54,636 bases of DNA, from positions 1-54,636 of the forward strand of contig NZ_MPDK01000019.1 of assembly GCF_003144315.1 (NCBI RefSeq). The letters are read 5' to 3'. Source of the DNA: Sulfoacidibacillus thermotolerans. Its GTDB lineage: Bacteria > Bacillota > Bacilli > Alicyclobacillales > SLC66. Position numbers and translations under genes: made by a program. The notes under the pieces are model-generated. The model was not told the origin of the DNA. It did not search any database and worked only from the letters and a program-made list of their open reading frames with translations. Positions 34,007-42,996 of this stretch are shown in pieces. The first letter of the stretch is position 1. The number at the start of each line of letters is the position of its first letter.

Positions 34007-35458
34007 ATGCTCTTTCATAAATCATTTGAACGGCTTCATCGCGCCGTTGAGCGCATCGCACAACAATTAGCACAAGCTGATTCTGAGCAGAGAGGCTACC
34101 TTTTGCAAGAACTTGAAGCTTTGCGTGAACTCGCTCATCCATTCCTAGAAATGTGGCTTAAACTCGAAGATCAGTTAGACGCACTGTATGAACAGTATGC
34201 GCCAGACCATCATGAGAAGATAGACACCACTCCAATGATTGCAGCAGAAATTGGTACAACACTTTCGTCTGATCAAGGTTATCAACTTTTCCGAAAAGGC
34301 CTAGGCTATTTTGATCTTCTTATGTTTCCTGAATCTATTCGCGAATTTAAAGAAATTGTAGAATCAGATCCCGACATGGTGATTGCACGTCTCTATCTCG
34401 CGATCAGCTATCTTGCGACTGGACATTATGAAGAAGCACAGTCACACTTAAACATTGTACAAAAAAGCGCAAAAGACAAATTGTTACAAGCTGCAGTGCA
34501 TGATGCACGCGCTCAATTGTGGATATTGAAAAATCAACCTGCGAAAGCTATGCAAGAATTGAGCGCCGTGCTTGCGATCAACCCGAATTATAGCGACGCG
34601 CAGTTTAACTATGCCGTTTGTTCCTATTTGTTAGGAGATTACAAACAGGCGCAAGCAAGCGCACAAAAAGCCTTAGTAACCGAACCAAAAGATGGCGATC
34701 TGTGGCGAATTTACGGCGCTGCCCAATTTGCGCAAGGAAATTTATTACAAGCGCTAAAAGCCTATCAAAACGCTTCTACTTGGCTCCCCACAAATTCCTA
34801 TATCGCCACTGAAATGGCCATTATTTTACTCCATTTAGGGCGTCTCAAAGAAGCAGATGCACTTTTACGTGAGATCGAGCGGCGCGGACATCATTTTGCT
34901 CACTATTATGGGGCAAAAGGGGAACTGGCGTTGCGCCTAGGGCACACCCAAGAAGCCGTCGCGTTTTTTAAAAAACAAGCATGCCTGACACGCACAAATC
35001 TTTCCTTAGAACGACTTGCTTGGGCATTGTATGCCGATAAGCGATTCGATGAAGCCGCCCACTATTTTGAACGTCATGTAGAACTTTTTGGCTATTCATT
35101 ACAGGCAACTGTTGGACTTGCGCGTATTGCTAGTTTGCGTGGTCAAATGGCGGCGGCGCGCTCATACCTACGGCGAATCATTCGTGCAAAACAAGACAAA
35201 GTGCGTGCACTCGGATTAGCTGAACTTGGTCGAATGTACCTCGAACAGGGGGATATTGAGCGAGCGAAACGCTATCTCCACTGTTCACTTCGCATTGATC
35301 GATCTCAAGAATCAACACTCGTTTTTTTAGGTATTGCGATGCATCAAGGAGCTTTACATGAGACGCAGCCATCAGATTTGCAAACTCTAACAGAGGTTAC
35401 TCCGAGTTTTGGGATTGACAGTATCTCATTGCTCTCAGATACTGAAGCTACGACGTGA
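34007..35458 (+). CDS. Tetratricopeptide-repeat protein
   Basis: 483 residues. After a helical N-terminus of about 75 residues, it contains roughly ten TPR units from about residue 85 to 455: for example GYFDLLMFPESIREFKEIVESDP, ARLYLAISYLATGHYEEAQSHL, NYAVCSYLLGDYKQAQASAQKAL and GRMYLEQGDIERAKRYLHCSLRID. No signal peptide or catalytic motif, so a cytoplasmic scaffold is likely. It might be the counterpart of B. subtilis YpiA, a TPR protein encoded near ypiB, but the location differs. It lies 47 bases before dinG. Confidence 0.8.
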   Translation: MLFHKSFERLHRAVERIAQQLAQADSEQRGYLLQELEALRELAHPFLEMWLKLEDQLDALYEQYAPDHHEKIDTTPMIAAEIGTTLSSDQGYQLFRKGLGYFDLLMFPESIREFKEIVESDPDMVIARLYLAISYLATGHYEEAQSHLNIVQKSAKDKLLQAAVHDARAQLWILKNQPAKAMQELSAVLAINPNYSDAQFNYAVCSYLLGDYKQAQASAQKALVTEPKDGDLWRIYGAAQFAQGNLLQALKAYQNASTWLPTNSYIATEMAIILLHLGRLKEADALLREIERRGHHFAHYYGAKGELALRLGHTQEAVAFFKKQACLTRTNLSLERLAWALYADKRFDEAAHYFERHVELFGYSLQATVGLARIASLRGQMAAARSYLRRIIRAKQDKVRALGLAELGRMYLEQGDIERAKRYLHCSLRIDRSQESTLVFLGIAMHQGALHETQPSDLQTLTEVTPSFGIDSISLLSDTEATT

Positions 35459-35505
35459 ATTTGTCAGGAACGTCTAATCGCATGCGTTGAAAAGAGGAAC
35501 TCGGA

Positions 35506-38319
35506 TTGCAGTATATTGTTCTCCATTTCATTCTGGAGCAAGGGATTTCTGAACCGACCCTATTATCCTTATCAATGAGTCGCCAGCAGTTATGGGATCC
35601 TCATTTGCGCTCTGAATTTAGCTTATATCAAGAGCCAAACGGAACTTACTCTGTGAAAACCACAAATAAGACGATTCAAGTCGCTTCATTTGCTGACGCT
35701 TGGATAGAGTGTATGAAGTGGATAGATCATGATATTGTCTTTCTATTTGATCCTGAGGACAAAAAACGCCTCGATCTTCTTGTGGAGCAAACTGGATATT
35801 CATCTTTAGGGTCAGAAATCACCCTAGTAGGTGCATGGTTAAGTCGGATTTTATTGCCTCAGTTCGCAAAAAGAGATCTTCAGGCAATGTATCACACGCT
35901 ATGTAAACCCAACGATCTGCCTGTCTCTGATTTTGACATCGTACAATGTGTCGCAAGAGAACTGTTCTTGCGCTTGCAAGCGCTGCCAGAAGCTACGCTT
36001 CGCATCCTTCAAGCCACAATGCACCCCGTTCTTTTGCGCATTATACGCGAGCTTACAGAATCACCATCTCGCAACTCGGTGCGTGCACAAGAGGGGATAA
36101 AGGTCATTGAAAATCTAGCGTTCACAACGTCACTTGAAGAAGCAAATCATCTAGCGAACGAAGAAGCATTCCTCCAAGTTCCAGAACAGTCACTCGCAAA
36201 ACAGAGTCTCTATATACTGCGCACACAATTTCGTGCGATGGGCGACTTTCCTTATGAAAGTAGACCAGGCCAAGAGCAGATGCTGCAACTTGTTGCAGCA
36301 TCACTTGAAACGAATACCCATTTGATTGTAGAAGCAGGAACTGGAACTGGAAAGTCACTTGCGTATTTGCTGCCAAGCGCACTGTTTACGATTGCGCAGA
36401 ATGAAAAAGTCGTTATCGCTACACATACAATTGCCTTACAAGAACAATTGCACAGATACGATGTACCTCTGATCACGGGTCCTCTTTTGCAATCTGTCAG
36501 GACTGCAATACTAAAAGGTAGAAATCATTACATTTGTATGCGAAAATTAAACCACAACATCCAGGAAATCCATTCTTTATCTATACAAGAAAGAGATTTT
36601 GATTTGGGTCTCACCGTCTGGCTCACCGAAACAGCAGCAGGGGATCGCGAGGAAATTGCGTTTGCTGAAAGCGAAGAAGAATATTGGCGCGACGTAGCAA
36701 GCGACAGCAACTCTTGCATTGCAAAACGCTGCCCATTTTTTAAAGAATGCTACTACTTTCGAGCTCGCCATAAAGCAGCAAAAGCCAATCTCATTTTAAC
36801 CAACCATTCCTTGGTGTTGTCTGATTTAAAAGCTGAATCTCGTGTATTGCCTGCGTATGATCGCCTCATTATCGATGAGGCCCACCAATTCGAAGACGCA
36901 GCGACAAAGCAACTTGGAGCAGAAGTGACAGAAGCAGACTTGTTGCGCTTGCTTGAACGTTTGCTTCACACTCGTACAGGATTGCTGCATGAAGCTTTGC
37001 GCACAGTAAAAACTGAGTCATCGCAAGGTCTGATTTTAGGACAAGCTTTTGCTGCCGTCTTAAATCAATTAGGAAGAGCACTGATACGAACTGCACAGGA
37101 TGTGCGAACACTCTTTACCGTGATCGCTCAATATGTGGAATCTATGGACACTTCGCAAGGGGAATGGCGCTTAACTCCGGAACGCACGAATGAACCTTTA
37201 TATAAACCGGTAATTCAAGCCGCAACTGACATCGATACCTGCCGTGTACTCCTCTTGGAAGCAGGGAATGCATTTGCGCACTTAGCTGAAGATGCCGAAT
37301 TACCAGATGAAGTGATGCACAAAATCTCTGATGTGTTCGCATATGCAAAAGAACTGCAACTCGGACTCACTGTCTGTCTAGATGTTTTGTTATTGCGCGT
37401 CTCAAGAGAACAGTTCGTTGGCTGGATTTCAATTTCTGGAAAACGCAACACACGTCGCATCTCTTTGCAGCTGGCACCATTAAGTGTAGCGGAAATTCTT
37501 TTACAAGAACTTTTTCTCAAAAAACAATCGGTCATTTTGACTTCGGCTACATTAGCTGTTGCGAATTCATTTTCTTATTTTCTCGATCGCATTGGGATGA
37601 GCCAATTGGTTGCAACTGGAAGTGCGCGAACAGAAATTGTTGCCTCGCCATTTGATTATAAGCGTCAAGCTCTGTTGTGTGTCGTAACCGATTTGCCAGA
37701 CATCAAACAACAAATGGAGTTTCAATCTGCGATCGGCAAAGCAATTACAGAAATTGCCACTACGGCAAACGGGCGTACACTCGTCCTTTTTACTTCACAA
37801 CAGATGCTTGCTTACACTTATGAAAATGAACGGGAAGAATTACAACATCGTGGAATTACTGTATTTGCACAAGGATTTGAAGACCATCGCAAAACTTACC
37901 TGATTGATGCTTTTCGTAAAGCAGAACGCGCAATTCTCTTTGGTCTAAATAGTTTTTGGGAAGGGATTGACATCCGCGGTGACGACCTGTCTTGTTTGAT
38001 TATCGTCAAGCTACCTTTTTCCGTCCCTACTCACCCGATTGTAGAAGCACGCAGTGAACAACTCACTCGACAAGGAAAACGTCCATTTATCGAATATAGT
38101 GTCCCTTCTGCCGTTATTCGATTCACGCAAGGATTTGGACGTCTCATTCGCTCAAAAACGGATCGCGGGGCTGTGTTCGTCCTTGACAAACGAATTACAA
38201 AAACGCAATACGGCCGTATGTTTATTCGATCACTGCCCGATCCAGAGATTTTTGAAGGAACTCTACAAGAAACTTGTATTCGAGCTCAGGCATTTTTTGA
38301 ACCCGCACAAAGAATTTGA
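35506..38319 (+). CDS. dinG: DinG-family helicase with degenerate exonuclease domain
   Basis: 937 residues. Residues about 1-190 follow the outline of a DEDDh exonuclease domain as in B. subtilis DinG, but the catalytic acids are missing: the VDxETTG motif reads VLHFILEQG, the DT before the LILLP-like helix is VG, and the HxxxxD motif reads VSDFD. The helicase part has Walker A EAGTGTGKS (276-284), four cysteines in iron-sulfur cluster spacing (Cys344, 404, 409, 415), DEAH (457) and the C-terminal GRLIRSKTDRGAVFVLDKR motif. It is probably a 5'-3' DNA helicase for damage repair with an inactive exonuclease module. TTG start. Confidence 0.9.
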   Translation: MQYIVLHFILEQGISEPTLLSLSMSRQQLWDPHLRSEFSLYQEPNGTYSVKTTNKTIQVASFADAWIECMKWIDHDIVFLFDPEDKKRLDLLVEQTGYSSLGSEITLVGAWLSRILLPQFAKRDLQAMYHTLCKPNDLPVSDFDIVQCVARELFLRLQALPEATLRILQATMHPVLLRIIRELTESPSRNSVRAQEGIKVIENLAFTTSLEEANHLANEEAFLQVPEQSLAKQSLYILRTQFRAMGDFPYESRPGQEQMLQLVAASLETNTHLIVEAGTGTGKSLAYLLPSALFTIAQNEKVVIATHTIALQEQLHRYDVPLITGPLLQSVRTAILKGRNHYICMRKLNHNIQEIHSLSIQERDFDLGLTVWLTETAAGDREEIAFAESEEEYWRDVASDSNSCIAKRCPFFKECYYFRARHKAAKANLILTNHSLVLSDLKAESRVLPAYDRLIIDEAHQFEDAATKQLGAEVTEADLLRLLERLLHTRTGLLHEALRTVKTESSQGLILGQAFAAVLNQLGRALIRTAQDVRTLFTVIAQYVESMDTSQGEWRLTPERTNEPLYKPVIQAATDIDTCRVLLLEAGNAFAHLAEDAELPDEVMHKISDVFAYAKELQLGLTVCLDVLLLRVSREQFVGWISISGKRNTRRISLQLAPLSVAEILLQELFLKKQSVILTSATLAVANSFSYFLDRIGMSQLVATGSARTEIVASPFDYKRQALLCVVTDLPDIKQQMEFQSAIGKAITEIATTANGRTLVLFTSQQMLAYTYENEREELQHRGITVFAQGFEDHRKTYLIDAFRKAERAILFGLNSFWEGIDIRGDDLSCLIIVKLPFSVPTHPIVEARSEQLTRQGKRPFIEYSVPSAVIRFTQGFGRLIRSKTDRGAVFVLDKRITKTQYGRMFIRSLPDPEIFEGTLQETCIRAQAFFEPAQRI

Positions 38320-38360
38320 AGCTCTTTTTACTACATGATTTCATAAGGAGGCTTTGGGAG

Positions 38361-38993
38361 ATGGGGAACAAAGAGTTGCGTATCTCACCCTCGGTTATCC
38401 GCCGCTTGCCCGTATATCTGCGGCTCGTGCAAGAGTTAAAAGAATTGTCTATCGCAACAATTTCATCACAAGAAATGGGCGATCGCCTCGATTTAAACCC
38501 CGCCCAAATCCGCAAAGATCTGGCTTCATTTGGCGAATTTGGACGTAAAGGAGTAGGTTATAACGTCGCTTATCTCGATTGGAAGTTGCGTCAAATACTC
38601 AACCTGGATCGCCAGATTAACGTCGCGTTGATCGGCGCTGGACACCTTGGGATCGCGCTTTCAAACTACGCGCGCTTTCAATCAGAGCGGATCAAAATCA
38701 CTGCCGTATTTGATCGTGATCCTCAAAAGATCGGACAAAAAGTGGGTTCGCTCACCGTTGCAGATGCACAAGATCTTCCTTTGTACCGACAAAAATACAA
38801 TTTGCAGATGGGCATTATTGCTGTCCCTGCCTCTGCCGCACAAGAAGTATGTGATGAACTTGTGGCAGCAGGGATCAAAGTGATTTTAAATTTTGCTCCT
38901 GCTAATTTGCGCATTCCAAAAGGTGTTCATTTACGCAACACGGACGTAACCACCGAGTTACAAGCACTTGCTTACTACTTAGAAAATGAATAA
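38361..38993 (+). CDS. rex: Redox-sensing transcriptional repressor Rex
   Basis: 210 residues. Winged-helix DNA-binding domain first (SPSVIRRLPVYLRLVQELKE, then SSQEMGDRLDLNPAQIRKDLASFG with the recognition helix), then a Rossmann domain with VALIGAGHLGIALSNY (about 87-102) that binds NADH/NAD+. Rex represses anaerobic and fermentative genes when NADH is low. AAGGAGG lies 8 bases before the ATG. The domain-swapping C-terminal helix (ELQALAYYLENE) is present. Confidence 0.95.
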   Translation: MGNKELRISPSVIRRLPVYLRLVQELKELSIATISSQEMGDRLDLNPAQIRKDLASFGEFGRKGVGYNVAYLDWKLRQILNLDRQINVALIGAGHLGIALSNYARFQSERIKITAVFDRDPQKIGQKVGSLTVADAQDLPLYRQKYNLQMGIIAVPASAAQEVCDELVAAGIKVILNFAPANLRIPKGVHLRNTDVTTELQALAYYLENE

Positions 38994-39037
38994 ACGGTAT
39001 AATGGCAAAATAGACTGCGGAAGGAGTTATGATACTT

Positions 39038-39820
39038 ATGATTCATGCGGATTATGCAATTATTGGCGGGACAGGGGTTTATGATCCCGCATTGCTCGAT
39101 CACCCAACAGAAGAACAGATTGAAACTCCCTATGGCACTGCAACATGTACAATCGGCGAATATAAAGGCAAACGCATTGCTTTTATGCCCCGACACGGCA
39201 AATCACATCACGTCCCACCACATCAGGTAAACTATAAAGCGAACATTCAAGCCCTCTATCAAATTGGCGTTAAGCAAATCTTTGCAACTGCTGCTGTCGG
39301 CAGTATGCGACAATCATTAGCTCCGGGAGCTTTGGTCATTGTGGATCAATTTCTAGATTTCACAAAAAATCGACCATTGACGTTTTTTGAAGATGGAGAA
39401 CCTGTAACTCATACAGACATGACAGATCCTTATTGTGGTCGACTTCGTCGGCATTTGCAAACTACTGCACAGCGTCTTGGGATTGTGGCAGCGCCAGGAG
39501 GCACGTATGTATGCACAGAAGGACCGCGCTTTGAGACGCCCGCTGAAATTCGCATGTTTGCACAACTGGGTGGTGATGTAGTGGGCATGACTTCTATTCC
39601 AGAAACGGTACTCGCAAAAGAGCGGGGACTTTGCTATGCAACGGTGGCAATGGTGACAAATTATTGCGCTGGAATGTCAGGATCACCTCTCACACATCAA
39701 GAGGTTTTAGATGAAATGGCAAAAAATGTACACTTCATTCGCACTTTATTTTTTGAAGCGATCGCTACACTTGAGAAAACTGCATCCTGTGCTTGTTCAA
39801 CAGCGGCTGGAACAATCTGA
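39038..39820 (+). CDS. mtnP: S-methyl-5'-thioadenosine phosphorylase
   Basis: About 260 residues. Phosphorolyses methylthioadenosine to adenine and methylthioribose-1-phosphate. DYAIIGGTGVYDPALL starts the fold (phosphate loop), FMPRHGKSHHVPPHQVNYKANI is the family signature, and CTEGPRFETPAEIRMF with GGDVVGMTSIPE binds the substrate. The ATG at 39038 is preferred because GGAAGGAG ends 11 bases before it; the ATG at 39029 is too close. Paired with the MTA/SAH deaminase downstream. Confidence 0.93.
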   Translation: MIHADYAIIGGTGVYDPALLDHPTEEQIETPYGTATCTIGEYKGKRIAFMPRHGKSHHVPPHQVNYKANIQALYQIGVKQIFATAAVGSMRQSLAPGALVIVDQFLDFTKNRPLTFFEDGEPVTHTDMTDPYCGRLRRHLQTTAQRLGIVAAPGGTYVCTEGPRFETPAEIRMFAQLGGDVVGMTSIPETVLAKERGLCYATVAMVTNYCAGMSGSPLTHQEVLDEMAKNVHFIRTLFFEAIATLEKTASCACSTAAGTI

Positions 39821-39872
39821 TTCGCGGTGATCTATTGACTTACTTCGATTATGTGCTAAAGGGGACTTTGCG

Positions 39873-41180
39873 ATGAACTGGCTTATCGAAAATGTGGCCT
39901 ATTTTGACGGCATTCATAACACGTGTATGGAACGTGGCTATGTGCTTGTCAGAGATGGCAAAATTGAAGCGCTCGGAGCTGGAGAAGCGCCGCTTTGTGA
40001 CGCTTCATATGAGCGAATCGACGGAAAGGATCGATTGCTTCTCCCTGGTTTTATAAATACGCATGGTCATGCAGCAATGTCGCTATTACGTGGATATGCA
40101 GATGATCTCCCCCTACATACTTGGCTAAAGGATCTTATTTGGCCAGCCGAAGCGGTATTGTCACCAGATGATATCGAACTGGGTACAGAACTTGCGATGT
40201 TGGAAATGCTTGAAACGGGTACAACGACGTTCACCGACATGTATGCGGATATGGATCGCGTCGCCAACGCCACAATAAGAGCAGGTATGCGTGCGGTATT
40301 AGGCCGTGGGCTGATTGGGTTTGATGACGTAAATCTTGAAAAACTTGCTGAATCAGAAAGCTTTGTTCGCATGTACGAAGGAGCAGGGGAGGGGCTCATT
40401 CATACGACATTCGCCCCCCACGCTCCTTATACGTGTCCACCTGATTATCTTAAACACGTCATCACACGCTCACAACAGCTCGCTGTTCCTTTGCAAATCC
40501 ACATTGCAGAAACAGCAAAAGAAGTGGCCGACTCTTATTCGGAATATGGAAAATCTCCCGTGGAATTACTTTATGAAACAGGACTTTTTGAATGTCAAAT
40601 CATCGGTGCACACTGTGTACATCTAACAGATCGCGACATCGAACTGATGGCTGAACATCATGTTCACGTCGCACATAATCCGGGAAGCAACTTAAAATTG
40701 GGCAGTGGGATTGCTCCATTACGCAAATTATTAGAACAAAATATCGTGGTCGGTCTTGGAACAGACGGTGCAGCAAGCAACAATAAACTCGACCTCTACG
40801 AAGAGTTGCGTTTAGTCGCTTTACTGCATAAAGGTGTAGAACAGGACGCAACAGCAATTGACGCTTTTTCTGCCTTACGCCTTGTTACAAATGAAGGGGC
40901 AAAAACGCTGTTTTTAGATCCTATGCTAGGCACCTTACAGCCCGGAGCACCTGCAGACTTTCAATTCATTGACATCAGCGGGCCGCGTTATTATCCACGC
41001 CACAATCTACTTTCGCACATCGTCTACAGTTCCCATGGGGGTGACGTAACCGATGTCTTCGTGGCTGGCAAGCCCTTATTTCGCAAGCGTGAGCACCTTA
41101 CTCTAGACAAAGAAAAAGTTTTTTACAATGTAAAACGGGTTGTGCAAAAATTCCCTTTGTCTCAGCGTGTCAACGTCTGA
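39873..41180 (+). CDS. mtaD: 5-methylthioadenosine/S-adenosylhomocysteine deaminase
   Basis: 435 residues of the amidohydrolase superfamily. Deaminates MTA and SAH to the inosyl forms. The metal site is seen in PGFINTHGHAAMSLLRG (HxH, about 60-76), the QIHIAETAKE motif (His and Glu, about 207-216), the GAHCVHL motif and GLGTDGAASNN (Asp). Its position next to mtnP suggests that the cell can handle MTA by two routes. AAAGGGGAC ribosome-site region before the ATG. Confidence 0.92.
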   Translation: MNWLIENVAYFDGIHNTCMERGYVLVRDGKIEALGAGEAPLCDASYERIDGKDRLLLPGFINTHGHAAMSLLRGYADDLPLHTWLKDLIWPAEAVLSPDDIELGTELAMLEMLETGTTTFTDMYADMDRVANATIRAGMRAVLGRGLIGFDDVNLEKLAESESFVRMYEGAGEGLIHTTFAPHAPYTCPPDYLKHVITRSQQLAVPLQIHIAETAKEVADSYSEYGKSPVELLYETGLFECQIIGAHCVHLTDRDIELMAEHHVHVAHNPGSNLKLGSGIAPLRKLLEQNIVVGLGTDGAASNNKLDLYEELRLVALLHKGVEQDATAIDAFSALRLVTNEGAKTLFLDPMLGTLQPGAPADFQFIDISGPRYYPRHNLLSHIVYSSHGGDVTDVFVAGKPLFRKREHLTLDKEKVFYNVKRVVQKFPLSQRVNV

Positions 41181-41314
41181 TCAAACAAAAATCGATATAA
41201 TTTAGGCGCGTCAAAAAGTAGGCGCTTTGGCTCATGTGCCGGGGTGAACTCGGGCATTCTTAGCAATAGATCGCGATCAGCCAGCATCCTCTTCGTTGGT
41301 GGTTGTTGTGGCAT
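41162..41314 (-). CDS. Small unrecognised 50-residue protein
   Basis: On the minus strand, AAGGAGGTGG (41332-41323) is a near-perfect ribosome site 8 bases before an ATG at 41314. The frame encodes MPQQPPTKRMLADRDLLLRM then 30 more residues ending in a Phe/Leu-rich LYRFLFDQTLTR. It runs convergent into mtaD, overlapping its last 19 bases. Basic and partly hydrophobic, no signal peptide. The strong ribosome site is the main support. I do not recognise the protein. Confidence 0.55.
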   Translation of the reverse strand: MPQQPPTKRMLADRDLLLRMPEFTPAHEPKRLLFDAPKLYRFLFDQTLTR

Positions 41315-41406
41315 TGCGGCTGCCACCTCCTTAGCGCCTATTATCACCGTCCCGCGTACTTTGCATGAGACGTAGGTTATGCCAATACAGAAAGGACTCC
41401 GTACAA

Positions 41407-42162
41407 ATGCGTGTATTAATTACAAATGACGATGGAATTTACGCCCCTGGAATCAAAGCGCTCGCAAAACACTTTGCCGCATTTGCACATGTCACTGTTG
41501 TAGCCCCAGATCGCCAGCAAAGTGCAACGAGTCATGCCATTACTCTTCACAAACCCTTACATGTCGATGAAGTGCACATTGGCGCAAATATTCGCTCTTT
41601 TCAGGTCAATGGCACGCCAGCTGATTGTGTAAAGTTAGCACTTGGCGCTCTTTGTGACCATGCGCCTGACCTCGTGTTAAGCGGAGTCAACAGTGGAGCG
41701 AATCTTGGTCTTGACATCGTTTATTCTGGTACTGCCTCAGCAGCAGCGGAAGCCGTTTTGCAAGGCTATAAAGCCATTGCCTTGTCTGTCACAAAGCCTC
41801 CTTTTGATTTTACGTCAAGTGTGCGGATTGCAGAAAAATTGGCGCACGAACTCATCAAACACAGTCTCCCAGCAGATACCTACCTAAATGTAAATATCCC
41901 CCCCCTTGCATATGATCAACTTAAGGGGATTCGTGTGACACGCATCGGTGTACGCAAATATAAAAATGCGTATGAACAACGTAAAGACCCTTTAGGCCGC
42001 AGCTATTATTGGCAAGCAGGTCAAATTGTCAATGTGCAGAACGAACCCGATACAGACGTGCGAGCGATTGAAGAAGGAAAAGTCAGTGTAACACCAATTC
42101 ATTTTAATTTTACAAATCCCCAAACCCTTGTTACACTAGATTCGTGGCAACTCACACTGTGA
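41407..42162 (+). CDS. surE: 5'/3'-nucleotidase SurE
   Basis: 251 residues. Divalent-metal-dependent nucleotidase acting on nucleoside monophosphates. Motif MRVLITNDDGIYAPGIKAL (residues 1-19) with the DD metal pair, VVAPDRQQSATSHAIT with Ser, VNGTPADCVKL and LVLSGVNSGANLGLDIVYSGTASAA with the Asn ligand. AAAGGACT region upstream of the ATG at 41407. It is transcribed toward ypmA-ypmB. Confidence 0.95.
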   Translation: MRVLITNDDGIYAPGIKALAKHFAAFAHVTVVAPDRQQSATSHAITLHKPLHVDEVHIGANIRSFQVNGTPADCVKLALGALCDHAPDLVLSGVNSGANLGLDIVYSGTASAAAEAVLQGYKAIALSVTKPPFDFTSSVRIAEKLAHELIKHSLPADTYLNVNIPPLAYDQLKGIRVTRIGVRKYKNAYEQRKDPLGRSYYWQAGQIVNVQNEPDTDVRAIEEGKVSVTPIHFNFTNPQTLVTLDSWQLTL

Positions 42163-42181
42163 GGAGAGAAGTAAACTATTT

Positions 42182-42355
42182 ATGGAACAAACTAATCGCG
42201 TAGTAGCGGTCAAGGAAGTTGAAGGAACAGCAGAACTTTATGTTCTGATCGATTTTTTGAATCGCAATCTGAAAGATAAAGACGTAATTTTTGGGTTGTC
42301 CAAATCAAATCAACCTGGAAAATACACCGTGACCATCTATAGGACGGACGTATGA
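42182..42355 (+). CDS. ypmA: YpmA-family small protein (DUF4264)
   Basis: 57 residues. The pattern LYVLIDFLNRNLKDKDVIFGLSK and the end YTVTIYRT match the DUF4264 proteins typified by B. subtilis YpmA (MYKIVDTLNRTLKE..., MFGL..., FSIYRT). Function unknown. The ATG at 42182 has GAGGAGAGA about 14 bases upstream, a long spacing. Its stop overlaps the ypmB start (ATGA), as expected for the ypmA-ypmB pair downstream of dinG in B. subtilis. Confidence 0.85.
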   Translation: MEQTNRVVAVKEVEGTAELYVLIDFLNRNLKDKDVIFGLSKSNQPGKYTVTIYRTDV

Positions 42356-42888
42356 AGCGTAAAGTTTTATATACGGTAGTTAGCCTTGCAGTGATCTTTA
42401 TTTGCGTTGTGATTCTTGTGATTGTATGGATTCTTCCATACTTAACAAGTACAAATTCTACACTCGAAACAGCAACGCTGTTTGCTCTTGATCATACACC
42501 CTTACAACACGTACAGAGCGCTGTGATTTATACAGGTGAACCAAGTGACGTCACAGTGACAGGAACAGATGCGCTTGGACGCCCACTCTATGTTTTTGTT
42601 CGCAATCAACAAGCGATTGTGGTTTATCAAAGCCAAACAATCTCAGAGGCGCGCGCAATCGCTGCTGTAAATGCTCTTCATGCGCCTATCGTTAGCATTG
42701 TGTCTGCTGTGCCTGGGCTAGTCGATAAGAATTTAAACACTCCGCTCTCCGCAAAAGCAAGTGGTAACGCCGTCTGGCAAGTGACCGCTCGTCTTGCTGA
42801 TGGGGGATTCCTAGTTGCGTACGTTGATATGTACACAGGCCGTATGTTGTTTCAATTTCAAACGAATCGCTTACCTCAAGTGGAATAG
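42352..42888 (+). CDS. ypmB: YpmB-like membrane-anchored protein (PepSY/DUF5590 type)
   Basis: 178 residues: a basic N-terminus, one membrane anchor (VVSLAVIFICVVILVIVWILP, about 9-29), then two small extracytoplasmic domains. LGRPLYVFVRNQQAIVVYQ and ARLADGGFLVAYVDMYTGRML follow the DUF5590/PepSY pattern of YpmB, with a shared beta-alpha-beta layout. Position after ypmA supports the assignment. Role unknown; PepSY-like domains often restrain proteases. Confidence 0.78.
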   Translation: MKRKVLYTVVSLAVIFICVVILVIVWILPYLTSTNSTLETATLFALDHTPLQHVQSAVIYTGEPSDVTVTGTDALGRPLYVFVRNQQAIVVYQSQTISEARAIAAVNALHAPIVSIVSAVPGLVDKNLNTPLSAKASGNAVWQVTARLADGGFLVAYVDMYTGRMLFQFQTNRLPQVE

Positions 42889-42996
42889 ATATTGCGCCAA
42901 AGGAATTTCTATGTTCTCTTGGTCGACTTTACGGGCTGCTCTCTTTCTCGATAAATGATATACTCTTGCTAGACTGTTTGTGGAGGAGTGATTCAT

